A DNA stretch of 64,000 nucleotides from Bifidobacterium biavatii DSM 23969 (GCF_000741165.1 NZ_JGYN01000008.1:1-64000), one strand, 5' to 3'; counted from the stretch's first letter, positions 7,327-14,848 are shown. Notes: generated by a model from the sequence alone, not told the origin. Numbers and translations are program-made.

Positions 7327-8277
7327 TTATTCTCCTTGACTGTTGTTGGTGAGGTTCGGATAGGCGGATGGGATCAGGTCGATGAACGGCTTGTACCGGT
7401 CGAGCCGGCCCGGATGGTTTGCGAGCCACATGTCGCCGTCCAGGTCTTTGGTCTGGTAGGTGTCGTCGTGGCAGTCGAAGCAGTCCTCGGCGTTTTTGGG
7501 CAGGCTGGTGATCCATGCGTCGCGTGCTTCGGTGCCGTCCTGTGTTTCGATCAGGTCGAGCAGTACGCACAGGGTGGAAGCTCTCGCTAACGCCCATTGG
7601 CCGGGCTTTGGGTCGAATGGTTGGTCCCAGATGAGCGCGTCGTCCAATCCGTTGCGTGTGATCTTCGGCAGGGCGACGATCGCATTCCGGTTGACGGGTA
7701 GGCCTGTGTTTTGCAGGCCGATGCCGTAGAGGCTGGCTTGGATGACGTACTGTTGGGGCATGCCGTGGCGTCGTTTGTGGTCGAGGCTCCATTTGCCGAC
7801 GAGTTTCCAGTCGATCGTCCGCCCGTGGAGCCGGTCGTACAAGTCGATGCTGCCGTTGACTCGTGTGCTGCCGGCGAGTCCGTTGATTTGGCCGACGTGG
7901 ACGCGCATTTCGGCGTGCCAGCGTCGCAGGTCGGATCCGACGATCACGCTTGTATCCTGGTCGAACAGGTGTTGCAAATGTTCGTGTAGGCAGGTGCCGA
8001 GGAATGGTGTCCAACCCTTGTCGCGACCGTTGCGTTTTGGCCAGCCTGCGAGTTTTGCGGCGAGGCAGTGCACGCAGTCGACGCCTAATTCGCTTGGTCC
8101 GATTTCGCGTTGTTGTTCGCGTGGCGCCGAGTGGATATCGTGTTCGATCCGATTGCGGATTTCACGCCACCAGTCCGGCGGCTCCAACGTGTCCGTGCGT
8201 ACCATGGGTGGTGCCGGCGGCACGAACACGGGGAGCGTTGACTTTGCCGGCGTCTGGTAGTGGATGGCGTCGCTCAT
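7327..8277 (-). CDS. PD-(D/E)XK nuclease, RecB/Cas4-like
   Basis: A 316-residue nuclease. The RecB-type signature is visible: GPSELGVDC near residue 61, the metal-binding GSIDLYD (138) and TIDWK (151), and the downstream QASLYGIGL (QxxxY motif). Two Cys pairs, DCVHC near 68 and CFDC near 276, could bind an iron-sulfur cluster or zinc, as in Cas4/AddB enzymes, although the 2+2 layout differs from the usual 1+3. In phages such nucleases process DNA ends for recombination-dependent replication. It is preceded by AAGGAG and is coupled to the OB-like gene downstream. Confidence 0.8.
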   Translation of the reverse strand: MSDAIHYQTPAKSTLPVFVPPAPPMVRTDTLEPPDWWREIRNRIEHDIHSAPREQQREIGPSELGVDCVHCLAAKLAGWPKRNGRDKGWTPFLGTCLHEHLQHLFDQDTSVIVGSDLRRWHAEMRVHVGQINGLAGSTRVNGSIDLYDRLHGRTIDWKLVGKWSLDHKRRHGMPQQYVIQASLYGIGLQNTGLPVNRNAIVALPKITRNGLDDALIWDQPFDPKPGQWALARASTLCVLLDLIETQDGTEARDAWITSLPKNAEDCFDCHDDTYQTKDLDGDMWLANHPGRLDRYKPFIDLIPSAYPNLTNNSQGE

Positions 8278-8465
8278 TCGATGGGCTCCTTGTTGTGACG
8301 TTCGAGGCGGAGGCTTTGGTCGACGATTTTCCGGGCGGCTTCGTCGGCCACGTGTTCCAAGTCGCTGGCTTTGAGGATGTACAGGTCGTCGCTCAGATCC
8401 GTGGCTTGGTCGTGGCGTTGAATGGTGCTGGCGATGATGGTGGCGATGCCGGTTTGCGCGATCAT
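8274..8465 (-). CDS. Small hypothetical phage protein
   Basis: Sixty-three residues, mostly helical (SDLEHVADEAARKIVDQSLR), not recognised. Its start overlaps the preceding stop and its stop overlaps the nuclease start, so it is a translationally coupled operon member. Confidence 0.6.
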   Translation of the reverse strand: MIAQTGIATIIASTIQRHDQATDLSDDLYILKASDLEHVADEAARKIVDQSLRLERHNKEPIE

Positions 8466-8872
8466 GCGACCATCACTTGCGGAGTGCCAATGGTCATGTA
8501 ATCTGCGAGGGCCGTGGGCGCGAACTGGCTGCGAACCTGCTTCGTGCTGAGTTTCGACTCGTAGAGCTGCGGGTACTTGTCCGCGGGGAACGCGGCCGTG
8601 AGCTTCGCCGTGTTGAGCCGGTTGGCGCCGGCTTTGACCTTGACGCACAGGGGGCCGGCCTGATAGTCGCCGATCGGGTACGCGTCGAGGATCTGCGTTT
8701 TCAGCTGGTCGATTTCCTCTTCGCAGCGTTTGACGGTTTCCTGCAGGTCTTTGATGCGCATGGCCTGCCGTTCAAGCAGCAGCTGGCGCCGCTGCTCGTC
8801 CGACACTGCGGGAGCCTGTGAGGTGTTGAGTTGGTCGAGGGCCTGCATGGTGCTCGGCATGCTGGGTGTCAT
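8462..8872 (-). CDS. Hypothetical phage protein with N-terminal coiled coil
   Basis: A 136-residue protein. Residues 20-62 form a charged heptad-like helix (LLLERQAMRIKDLQETVKRC), followed by a small globular part (YPIGDYQAGPLCVKVKAGAN). Its location beside the nuclease suggests an accessory role in replication or recombination, but no family is recognised. Confidence 0.62.
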   Translation of the reverse strand: MTPSMPSTMQALDQLNTSQAPAVSDEQRRQLLLERQAMRIKDLQETVKRCEEEIDQLKTQILDAYPIGDYQAGPLCVKVKAGANRLNTAKLTAAFPADKYPQLYESKLSTKQVRSQFAPTALADYMTIGTPQVMVA

Positions 8873-9054
8873 GATCTGGTTCCTTTCACTGGATGATCCG
8901 AATGGACCGGAATGGGTTGGGCTTTATGGCTGGCGGCGGGCATTTGGTCGACGTGGATGTGGTTGTCGCACTCCCGCCATGCCGCCTCATACGTGGTCGG
9001 TGGGGCGAGCGGCCCGCATACGGGGCAGCGGGGCATGTACAGGCGACTACTCAT
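8869..9054 (-). CDS. Small zinc-finger-like phage protein
   Basis: Sixty-one residues with a Cys/His set (CPVC near residue 10, C29, H32, H34) that could bind one zinc ion. It overlaps both neighbours. Function unknown. Confidence 0.55.
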   Translation of the reverse strand: MSSRLYMPRCPVCGPLAPPTTYEAAWRECDNHIHVDQMPAASHKAQPIPVHSDHPVKGTRS

Positions 9055-9436
9055 CGTGGCCGCTTCCGCCACTGGTGATTTCGTGGACGACTTCGGCGAT
9101 GACTTCCTCATCGTCCACAGTGCCCTGAGTCGGTTGTGCCGGCTGGTCGACGCCCAACTGGACACGCGAGGCGATCGGATTGCGTAGCAGCTTCGAAATC
9201 GCGGCACCGTATTTCACGGCTTTCTGCGCGACTTCGACCGTCTTGCCGAGAATGAGCGCATCGTTGCCGTATACCTGGTTTTTGCCGCCGAACATTTTGT
9301 CCGCGGCGCTGATGAATTTACTGGCCGCGTCGGTGATGTCGTTGGCCTTGGGGATTAGATCGGCGAAGTCGGCGCGCAGGTCTTCATCGTCGACGAGCGT
9401 CTGCACAGTGTACTCGGGAGTGATTTTCACGGTCAT
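9047..9436 (-). CDS. Hypothetical phage protein
   Basis: A 129-residue acidic protein, helical in the middle (DAASKFISAADKMFGGKNQV) and ending in an acidic, glycine-containing tail. It starts 4 bases after the resolvase stop. Not recognised. Confidence 0.6.
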   Translation of the reverse strand: MTVKITPEYTVQTLVDDEDLRADFADLIPKANDITDAASKFISAADKMFGGKNQVYGNDALILGKTVEVAQKAVKYGAAISKLLRNPIASRVQLGVDQPAQPTQGTVDDEEVIAEVVHEITSGGSGHDE

Positions 9437-9439
9437 GGT

Positions 9440-9904
9440 TTATTCGCTTTCTTTTTCGATTGGATTCCATTCGGGTATTTCGGTGACGCGCACGAACAGA
9501 TGCGGTTCGTATTCGTGCCCGTAATGCATGTAGGGGTCTTCTTTTCGGCGTTTCCTCCAATCTCGTTTTCCGCGTACCAACTGGTCGGGAACGTATTTTT
9601 TTGCGGTGGTGTGGATGATTTGCGAGTCGTCCATGTAGGCGACCGCGTTCAACGCGTCCAACACGGTTTTCAGGAGATTATCGACGTCGGGTTTTCCCCG
9701 GTGGCTCATCCAGAATTCCGCATATACGGACACTGGCCCGGCGAAGGGTTTCATGTTGGGGTATTTGCGGCGGAATTCGGCGAAGATGCGTTCTTCCGCG
9801 CGCACGGTTTTTCGTGGCGTGATCGCATGACCGCCATAGACGCGGGGGCGTCCTTTGGCGACGGGATCGCCGGGCAGGGTGAGCGTGAACCGGTTACCTG
9901 GCAT
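9440..9904 (-). CDS. RusA-family Holliday junction resolvase
   Basis: A 154-residue RusA-like protein. The family pattern is visible: VAKGRPRVYGG near the N-terminus, then KPDVDNLLKTVLDALNAVAY with DD(S)QI downstream; the paired Asp residues bind the metal that cuts the junction. It resolves recombination intermediates during phage replication, consistent with its nuclease neighbours. I start it at ATG 9904, because GGAGG lies 5 bases upstream; the ATG four codons earlier overlaps that site. Confidence 0.87.
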   Translation of the reverse strand: MPGNRFTLTLPGDPVAKGRPRVYGGHAITPRKTVRAEERIFAEFRRKYPNMKPFAGPVSVYAEFWMSHRGKPDVDNLLKTVLDALNAVAYMDDSQIIHTTAKKYVPDQLVRGKRDWRKRRKEDPYMHYGHEYEPHLFVRVTEIPEWNPIEKESE

Positions 9905-10091
9905 GTCGGCCTCCATTCCGAGTGGGTGGTTTGGTGATGAGGATGATCCCGATGGCCATCAGGCTGAATGTGATGCTGAGTCCTATGGCTTTGTGCATGG
10001 TGATGATGTCGGCGAATGCGAGCAGTAGCCATGCGCAGGCTTGTTCGATGGCGAGGATCAGGCATAGGAGCGTGATGGTTTTCCGGCTCAT
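9894..10091 (-). CDS. Small membrane protein (two TM segments)
   Basis: Sixty-five residues with two hydrophobic helices (TLLCLILAIEQACAWLLLAF and ITFSLMAIGIILIT) and a basic tail (KPPTRNGGRHAR), so it should sit in the cytoplasmic membrane. It overlaps both neighbours. Unknown function. Confidence 0.6.
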   Translation of the reverse strand: MSRKTITLLCLILAIEQACAWLLLAFADIITMHKAIGLSITFSLMAIGIILITKPPTRNGGRHAR

Positions 10092-10336
10092 TCGATGGTT
10101 TTCCCGTCTCGCAGCGCGTGGTCGAATCGGAGTGGACTGTGTCCGCCGAGCTGGTAGGAGCGCATGTCGGTGACCCAGAGGAACGTGATTCCGTCAGACT
10201 TGCGCAGCATTTTGCGGATGCGGAATGCGACCATCATGTTGTGTGGTCCGGTGAGGAACGCGATGTCTCCGGGCGTGAGCTCGGTCAACTGGTCGATGCG
10301 CTGCGCGCTGGCGTAGAGGTTATTCCATGTCGTCAT
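10088..10336 (-). CDS. Hypothetical phage protein
   Basis: An 82-residue protein, not recognised, with a beta-rich middle (PGDIAFLTGPHNMMVAFRIR). The start at 10336 lies inside the acidic tail codons of the preceding gene; GAGG there serves as Shine-Dalgarno, so the genes overlap by 17 bases. Earlier ATGs exist in the same GAT/GAC repeat and the exact start is uncertain. Confidence 0.55.
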   Translation of the reverse strand: MTTWNNLYASAQRIDQLTELTPGDIAFLTGPHNMMVAFRIRKMLRKSDGITFLWVTDMRSYQLGGHSPLRFDHALRDGKTIE

Positions 10337-10697
10337 CGTCATCATCCTCGTCATCGTCGGATTCAATGGCATCGATTAAATAGGGGATATCTTTGATTTT
10401 TCGAAGAGCATCGAAGGCGTTTCTGACAATGAATTCTTCCTCATCGTTATCAATGCTCAACGAGATAATCTGCTTGAGACCCTTGATTGAAGAGCGACAG
10501 AATCTGCGATATATTTCGAAACGAATTGAATCGTCTGATTCAATGGCTTCTTTGAATTGTGAGTCGTTGTTTTCGACGATAGACATCGCGGAATCAGGAT
10601 TTTCGAGCGTTTCGTTGTATAACATTTTTGCGATGATCTTGATCATTTCCTCCTTGTGGTTTTTGCCGCACTTCGGGCAAATATCCTTGTCGTTCAT
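10320..10697 (-). CDS. AT-rich accessory gene: zinc-knuckle helical protein with polyacidic tail
   Basis: A 125-residue protein with a CPKCGKNH knuckle at residues 7-14, a helical body rich in Ile, Glu and Lys, and a tail of Asp/Glu (ESDDDEDDDDDDME). Base composition is strikingly lower in GC than every neighbour, and codon choice (ATT, AAT, GAA, TTA) is foreign to this genome, so it is probably a recent acquisition. Acidic tails of this type occur in DNA-mimic or anti-defence proteins, but nothing proves that here. AAAGGA precedes the ATG at 10697. Confidence 0.7.
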   Translation of the reverse strand: MNDKDICPKCGKNHKEEMIKIIAKMLYNETLENPDSAMSIVENNDSQFKEAIESDDSIRFEIYRRFCRSSIKGLKQIISLSIDNDEEEFIVRNAFDALRKIKDIPYLIDAIESDDDEDDDDDDME

Positions 10698-10744
10698 GGT
10701 GATAATTCCTTTCACTTGTTGGTTATTTTTTGGGGGAATTCGGG

Positions 10745-10984
10745 TTATTCTTCGATGCTTTTGATCCAGCGGATCATTTCGCTTTTGCGTACGCGGCGGC
10801 GGCCGGGATCACCGCGCTTGTTCGGCGGGCGGAATGTGTCGACGTCCCCGCGGTTCACGGCGTGCAGCAGGCCCTCGTAGTCGAGGTTGAACACCTGGGC
10901 GGCCTGCGGCAGGGTGAGGGTTTCCCGCTCCCACAGGGGAACGGGATTGCTGTCGACGCGGATTTCCTCACTGGTCAACGGCAT
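10745..10984 (-). CDS. Excisionase/MerR-like DNA-binding protein
   Basis: A 79-residue protein built around a winged-helix type helix-turn-helix (TLTLPQAAQVFNLDYEGLL, then VNRGDVDTFR), with a basic wing (KRGDPGRRRVRKSEM) and the final helix IRWIKSIEE. This is the plan of excisionase-like and helix_turn_helix_17 proteins. It could be the recombination directionality factor for the integrase at 14905-16101, or another early regulator. Confidence 0.68.
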   Translation of the reverse strand: MPLTSEEIRVDSNPVPLWERETLTLPQAAQVFNLDYEGLLHAVNRGDVDTFRPPNKRGDPGRRRVRKSEMIRWIKSIEE

Positions 10985-11177
10985 GACTGTTCTCCTTTCT
11001 TATGGCTTGCAACTGGTGTTCGAGTTGGACGATTCGGTCTTGTTGGGCTTGCATGCTGACGGCGATCCGGTCGAGGAGGTCGTCGACTTGTTGGATGTCG
11101 TAGCCTTCCCAGATCCAATGCGTGTCGATCTCAGCGGTGCGAATGTCCTTTGCTGTCATCAGGAACGTGCTGGTCAT
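10968..11177 (-). CDS. Phage-encoded DivIVA-domain protein
   Basis: A 69-residue protein whose first 45 residues match the N-terminal DivIVA/Wag31 domain: TAKDIRTAEI, then the diagnostic WEGYDIQQVDDLLDRIA (GYD..(Q/E)VD.(F/L)LDRI), then a short coiled coil (QAQQDRIVQLEHQLQAIRK). Host DivIVA proteins mark curved membrane and direct polar growth in actinobacteria, but are several times longer. This short version could bind or interfere with the host protein, or organise phage replication at the membrane. GGAGG lies 7 bases before the ATG. Confidence 0.75.
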   Translation of the reverse strand: MTSTFLMTAKDIRTAEIDTHWIWEGYDIQQVDDLLDRIAVSMQAQQDRIVQLEHQLQAIRKENSHAVDQ

Positions 11178-11344
11178 GCGTGGGCCTCCAGGAGGAACAG
11201 GAGTCGGAACGGCACGTAACCAAACGCGACAAGACTGGCGATCAGATTGCCGATCGGATGCGCGCACGCCTCATGCGACAACAACCAGACCACGGCAAGC
11301 AGCAGAATGAGCAGGGTGAACGTGTACGGGTGATGGCGTTTCAT
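11174..11344 (-). CDS. Small phage membrane protein
   Basis: Fifty-six residues with two hydrophobic stretches (YTFTLLILLLAVVWLLS and LIASLVAFGYVPFRLLFLL) and a basic N-terminus (MKRHH). It overlaps the DivIVA-domain gene downstream (ATGA), so both may act at the membrane. No family recognised. Confidence 0.6.
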   Translation of the reverse strand: MKRHHPYTFTLLILLLAVVWLLSHEACAHPIGNLIASLVAFGYVPFRLLFLLEAHA

Positions 11345-11676
11345 CGGAGGCCTGCCTTCCCGGCCAGTTCCGCAAGGTTTTCGTGCGTCCAGTCGACGAC
11401 GGTCGCGCAATCGTCCAACCATTCCTGCAATCGGTCGCAACGATCAGCCAGTTCGCTGAGCTCGTCCGCCGTGCGGATCTCGTCGAACGAGTAGGCGGCC
11501 GGCTGCAAGCAGATCGACACGTCCCGGTCGGGGAACACGTAAACGGCGAAGCTCAGATTGAATTCAGGCATGACGGTGTCGAACACGACCAGTACGCCTT
11601 CGTTCAACGGATTCTCGTCGACACGCAGCACGAATCCGGGATCATGATGGGCTTCCAATGCGGGCAGTGTGGTCAT
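11341..11676 (-). CDS. Hypothetical phage protein
   Basis: A 111-residue acidic protein: a beta-rich first half (FNLSFAVYVFPDRDVSICLQ) and an amphipathic C-terminal helix pair (ELSELADRCDRLQEWLDDC). It overlaps the antirepressor stop. Not recognised. Confidence 0.6.
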   Translation of the reverse strand: MTTLPALEAHHDPGFVLRVDENPLNEGVLVVFDTVMPEFNLSFAVYVFPDRDVSICLQPAAYSFDEIRTADELSELADRCDRLQEWLDDCATVVDWTHENLAELAGKAGLR

Positions 11677-12452
11677 TGTTCCGTCTCCTCTACGTTCAGT
11701 GGTGTGCAGCCCAAATACTTTGAGATCAGGTACTGTTGGCCTTTGGGCGTGACTTTGGTGGTGAAGTTCACGGTCGTGTGTCCGTCGCTGTGTTGGATCG
11801 CGGTTTCCTTGACTTCGAACAGGCCGAGGTTCATGCTTTTCTGCGTCGGCATGTTCGGACTGCCGTTGCGTTTCATCAGATACCCGTCCTCGCGCAGCGT
11901 CTTGAAGAATCGTGTTTGTCCGGTGTCGTATCCGTTCTGTTTGAGGATCTTCGCCATTTCACCGATCAGGATGCTGCGCTTCGACGTGGCGACCGCATCC
12001 GCAAACAACACCTTCGGCGCCTGAGCTTCGAGCTGCTTCTGCTGCTGGTCGATGCGGGATTGCAGCCATTGCATGGACGCCTGCAGCATTTCCTCCGGAC
12101 TCATCTTGTCCTGTCCGTTCATGTATCCGCCATGGCGGCGGATGCTGGGGAGGACTTCGTGCGTCACCCAACGTTGGAACGCCTTCGCCTCCGGCTTACG
12201 ACTACGCATGATCAGCTTGTACAAGCCCGGCTCGGAAACGATTGTCTTATTTGGATTCCCCGAGGTTCCGTCGGAAATAGCGACGGAACTTTTCTCGTCG
12301 TCATCAAGCTGTCGGATGGCATCGCGATTGTTGCTGATGCCAAGGATGTCGCATGCGTCCTTGGCGACGAACCACGGTTCGCCATGCTCGTCGGTCAAAG
12401 TGCGCAGTTGGTTGCCGTTGAAATCAAATTGTCGGATATCAGCGTTCATCAC
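11673..12452 (-). CDS. Phage antirepressor (BRO-N and KilA-C-like domains)
   Basis: A 259-residue antirepressor. Residues 5-100 are a BRO-N domain (FNGNQLRTLTDEHGEPWFVA, DACDILGISN, then EPGLYKLIMRSRKPEAKAFQ and RWVTHEVLPSIRRHGGYM). The C-terminal part (about 140-250, ILIGEMAKILKQNGYDTGQT) is an ANT/KilA-C DNA-binding domain. Such proteins bind or titrate the lysogenic repressor, or act on early promoters, and push the prophage to lytic growth. It is the third gene of the leftward early operon, coupled to the Cro-like gene upstream. Confidence 0.88.
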   Translation of the reverse strand: MMNADIRQFDFNGNQLRTLTDEHGEPWFVAKDACDILGISNNRDAIRQLDDDEKSSVAISDGTSGNPNKTIVSEPGLYKLIMRSRKPEAKAFQRWVTHEVLPSIRRHGGYMNGQDKMSPEEMLQASMQWLQSRIDQQQKQLEAQAPKVLFADAVATSKRSILIGEMAKILKQNGYDTGQTRFFKTLREDGYLMKRNGSPNMPTQKSMNLGLFEVKETAIQHSDGHTTVNFTTKVTPKGQQYLISKYLGCTPLNVEETEQ

Positions 12453-12739
12453 GCAGCCTCCTCGCTAGTGTTGTTGTTGGTGTGGTGTTGGCCGATGCCG
12501 TAGGTGACGAGCGCGTCGGCGAGGGCTGCGATGGGGTCGCCGCCGGCGAGGTCTTGGGTGGCGATGAACACGTTGAGGGGCATGTCGCCGCCGCTGTGGT
12601 CGAGGTATTTGCTGATGGTGCCGCGGTTGAGGCCGACGGCTTCGGCGATGCTGCTGCGCGGGGTTTTGGTGGTGAGCTGCAGGTCGCGCGTGTTCTTGGC
12701 GAGCGTGTTGGCGACGTCGAGGTAGTCGTAATTGGTCAT
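12449..12739 (-). CDS. Cro/XRE-like phage regulator
   Basis: A 96-residue protein with a helix-turn-helix at about residues 26-50 (RSSIAEAVGLNRGTISKYLD) and a helical C-terminus. Its place, second in the operon diverging from the repressor, matches Cro. The stop overlaps the antirepressor start (ATGA). Confidence 0.7.
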   Translation of the reverse strand: MTNYDYLDVANTLAKNTRDLQLTTKTPRSSIAEAVGLNRGTISKYLDHSGGDMPLNVFIATQDLAGGDPIAALADALVTYGIGQHHTNNNTSEEAA

Positions 12740-12809
12740 GGTGCTGGTTTTTCCTTTCGGGGAGCTGGGGCAGGCGGTTTCACGTGAAGGCCGCCAACCG
12801 GGGCGGTTG

Positions 12810-12965
12810 TTAGATGGCGAGGACGTCCGGCGGGATGACGGGCATGTTCCAGCGAGCCGCGAGCCGGCGCCGCGCCTGCTCGCCCTGGGCGACCGTGGCC
12901 TCCCACTTGTATTCGCGCCATTCCTGCTCGCTGACCGTGGCCGGCCTGTCTGGCATCTTGCTCAT
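12810..12965 (-). CDS. Small hypothetical phage protein, first gene of the early operon
   Basis: A 51-residue protein (MSKMPDRPATVSEQEWREYK, ending PPDVLAI) with a strongly charged helix (QGEQARRRLAARWNM). AAAGGAACC precedes the ATG at 12965. It is the first gene after the divergent promoter at 13007-13035, so it would be made immediately on induction. Too short for a family call. Confidence 0.6.
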   Translation of the reverse strand: MSKMPDRPATVSEQEWREYKWEATVAQGEQARRRLAARWNMPVIPPDVLAI

Positions 12966-13006
12966 CTCGAGGTTCCTTTCTGTAAGCTCTCGCTGACAAC
13001 ACTCTT

Positions 13007-13035
13007 AAGGTAAGCACACGCTTACACACTGTCAA
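13007..13035 (-). promoter_or_regulatory. Leftward early promoter with palindromic repressor operator
   Basis: On the minus strand, -35 TTGACA (13035-13030), a 17-base spacer and -10 TACCTT (13012-13007). The perfect dyad GTAAGC-ACAC-GCTTAC (13010-13025) sits between -35 and -10. Half-site relatives occur at 12981-12987 (TGTAAGC) and 13056-13062 (ACTTACA), so repressor or Cro could bind three sites. Confidence 0.65.
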
Positions 13036-13076
13036 GCGTCGGCGTGTCTCCACACACTTACATGTAGCCTGTAGCT

Positions 13077-13478
13077 ATGGCAAGTAGAGTTGAATGGACT
13101 GCGACCGACTACGCAGCAAAAGATGAATTAGCTGAAATAATCGATGACTCCGGGCTTTCTCTGCGGGCGATTGCGGACCGCATGGGAGGCGTTGTTAGCC
13201 ATGTTCGCATCGGAGATATTCGCAATGGAGTGAAGGCCCCTGTTCGCCTGTTTGAGTTTCTCGCGATCTGCGATGTTTGCCACGCCGATCCGGTTGCAAC
13301 GCTCCGTCGCATTACTGTTCGCGCCAAGCAGCTCGAGCAACAGGAAGGCCTAACCGGCGAGGCCGCCCGATCCGACGCGAACCTGCAAACCGCGATCAAC
13401 GACCTACAGCGCAGCGACCTCGACATCGCCGCCAACCACGACCCCAACAAGCACGCCCACGAATTCGACGGCGAATAG
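13077..13478 (+). CDS. CI-like prophage repressor
   Basis: A 133-residue protein with an N-terminal helix-turn-helix (LAEIIDDSGLSLRAIADRMG, then VVSHVRIGDIRNG) and a Gln/Asp-rich C-terminal region. It is divergent from the Cro-like operon and followed by an ImmA/IrrE-type protease gene, which is the ImmR/ImmA plan, so it is the probable lysogeny repressor cleaved on induction. There is no Shine-Dalgarno; TAGCCT (13065-13070) ends six bases before the ATG, which suggests a leaderless mRNA. There is no autocleavage domain, consistent with a separate protease. Confidence 0.75.
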   Translation: MASRVEWTATDYAAKDELAEIIDDSGLSLRAIADRMGGVVSHVRIGDIRNGVKAPVRLFEFLAICDVCHADPVATLRRITVRAKQLEQQEGLTGEAARSDANLQTAINDLQRSDLDIAANHDPNKHAHEFDGE

Positions 13479-13526
13479 TTTTCCCCTAACCAAAACCAAT
13501 CATTCCGAGAGGAGAGAGAAACAACC

Positions 13527-14216
13527 ATGACCGAACAGAATGATCAGCCCACGATCATCCAGCCCGCAGCCCCCGTCCAGACGCCAATCACACCGGACGG
13601 CGACGCGGCGAAAACGCCATGGAGCAAGCAAACATTCCACGGCATCCCCAAGCTGACACTGGCGGCCGGCACGGCAATCCTCGCAGCCTGCCTTATCCTC
13701 GTCGGCGGCATCGGATACGGCGTCGGACGCAATCAAGCCGCCGACGCGTCCATCGTCGCCAAAAAGCAAAAACTGGACCAGGAATATCAGGATCTGTCCA
13801 AAAAGGTCAGCGAGAAACAGTCAACCATCAACGACCTGAATATGGAATACACCGACGCGAAAAAGGTGATCTCCGACGCGGAATACCTGAAGAACGACAT
13901 CAAGGATCTGCAGACCCAGAAGAGCGATCTGGAACAGCAGGTGCAAACCGCCAAGGACCAGCTCACATCGCTGCAAGGCCAAGTGGAGACCGCGAAGAAA
14001 AGCACCGTGGGCTCCGGAGTGTGGCAGGTTGGCTCCGACATTGAAGCCGGGACCTATCGGGCGAACAACTCAGTGCCCGAAGGCTGCTATTGGGAGATTT
14101 CGTCCGGTGGCAACATCGTCGACAATGATCTTCCCGGCGGCGGCTATCCGCAGGTGACCGTCAGCGACGGCCAGCAGTTGAAGCTAAGCCGCTGCGGCAC
14201 TTGGTCCAAGCAGTAA
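13527..14216 (+). CDS. Membrane-anchored coiled-coil protein of the lysogeny operon
   Basis: A 229-residue protein. A Pro-rich cytoplasmic start is followed by one transmembrane helix (about 44-66, LAAGTAILAACLILVGGIGY). A long coiled coil (75-155, QKLDQEYQDLSKKVSEKQST) comes next. The C-terminal domain of about 65 residues has the pattern GVWQVGSDIEAGTYRA and a Cys pair (GCYW, SRCGTW). It should project outward from the membrane. That C-terminal module is familiar from many actinobacterial cell-surface proteins of unknown role. Lying between repressor and ImmA, it is expressed in the lysogen and may act in superinfection exclusion. Confidence 0.75.
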   Translation: MTEQNDQPTIIQPAAPVQTPITPDGDAAKTPWSKQTFHGIPKLTLAAGTAILAACLILVGGIGYGVGRNQAADASIVAKKQKLDQEYQDLSKKVSEKQSTINDLNMEYTDAKKVISDAEYLKNDIKDLQTQKSDLEQQVQTAKDQLTSLQGQVETAKKSTVGSGVWQVGSDIEAGTYRANNSVPEGCYWEISSGGNIVDNDLPGGGYPQVTVSDGQQLKLSRCGTWSKQ

Positions 14217-14236
14217 ACGAAAGCGGGGGAGTCGGC

Positions 14237-14848
14237 ATGAGCGATGAAGCTCCGAATACGAGCGATGAAGCGGCGAGTCAATCGGAATCGCCTGCCGGCT
14301 CCCCACTTGGTCTTAACATGCTGTTTGATCCTACGGTCGGTGTTGTTGCCGCCGTGAAGCCCACGTATGGGCCGGCGCCGATCCTCGACCAGTATGGGAT
14401 GCTCGCCGACCACGTGCCAACCGGCTGGTCGTACGGGATGATGCGCATGAACATCTACGAAACGCCGCATCATCCCGACATTCGCAGTTTTGACTTGCCC
14501 GGCGATCTTGCCGGCTTCTACCGGCTCGACCTCGACCTGATCGTTATCGACAAGAGCATGGACTACACGCGCAAGCGCTGCACGCTCGTCCATGAGCTCG
14601 TCCACAGGCAGCATCGGGACGACACCAGTCGCGGACGCTGCGGCGGGCAGGCCGAACGGCAATGCCAAGCGCAAACCGCGCGCATGCTCATCCGGCTCGA
14701 CGACTACATCATCGCCGAACACGCGTACGACGGCGACATCACGCTCATGGCTGACGCGTTGAATGTCACCACCCAAATCGTCGAACATTATCGACGATAC
14801 GTCATTCCCACCATCAACCGCAGCAGTCTTATTGACCTGGACTTCTAA
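14237..14848 (+). CDS. ImmA/IrrE-family metallopeptidase
   Basis: A 203-residue protein with the zinc-protease motif HELVH (residues 121-125), preceded by DLDLIVIDKSMDYTRKRCTL as in ImmA/IrrE. These peptidases cleave the neighbouring repressor and release an integrated element from lysogeny when activated. A GGGGGAG Shine-Dalgarno lies upstream of the ATG at 14237; an earlier in-frame start overlaps the preceding gene. It is the last gene of the rightward lysogeny operon and converges on the integrase. The third zinc ligand is not obvious. Confidence 0.82.
   Translation: MSDEAPNTSDEAASQSESPAGSPLGLNMLFDPTVGVVAAVKPTYGPAPILDQYGMLADHVPTGWSYGMMRMNIYETPHHPDIRSFDLPGDLAGFYRLDLDLIVIDKSMDYTRKRCTLVHELVHRQHRDDTSRGRCGGQAERQCQAQTARMLIRLDDYIIAEHAYDGDITLMADALNVTTQIVEHYRRYVIPTINRSSLIDLDF

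Noticed and set aside
7325-8014. Extension of the OB-like gene to the right (another 230 codons)
   Set aside because: This part lies over the PD-(D/E)XK nuclease gene in another frame, is Arg/Pro-rich without structure, and the start at 7324 has a strong ribosome site.
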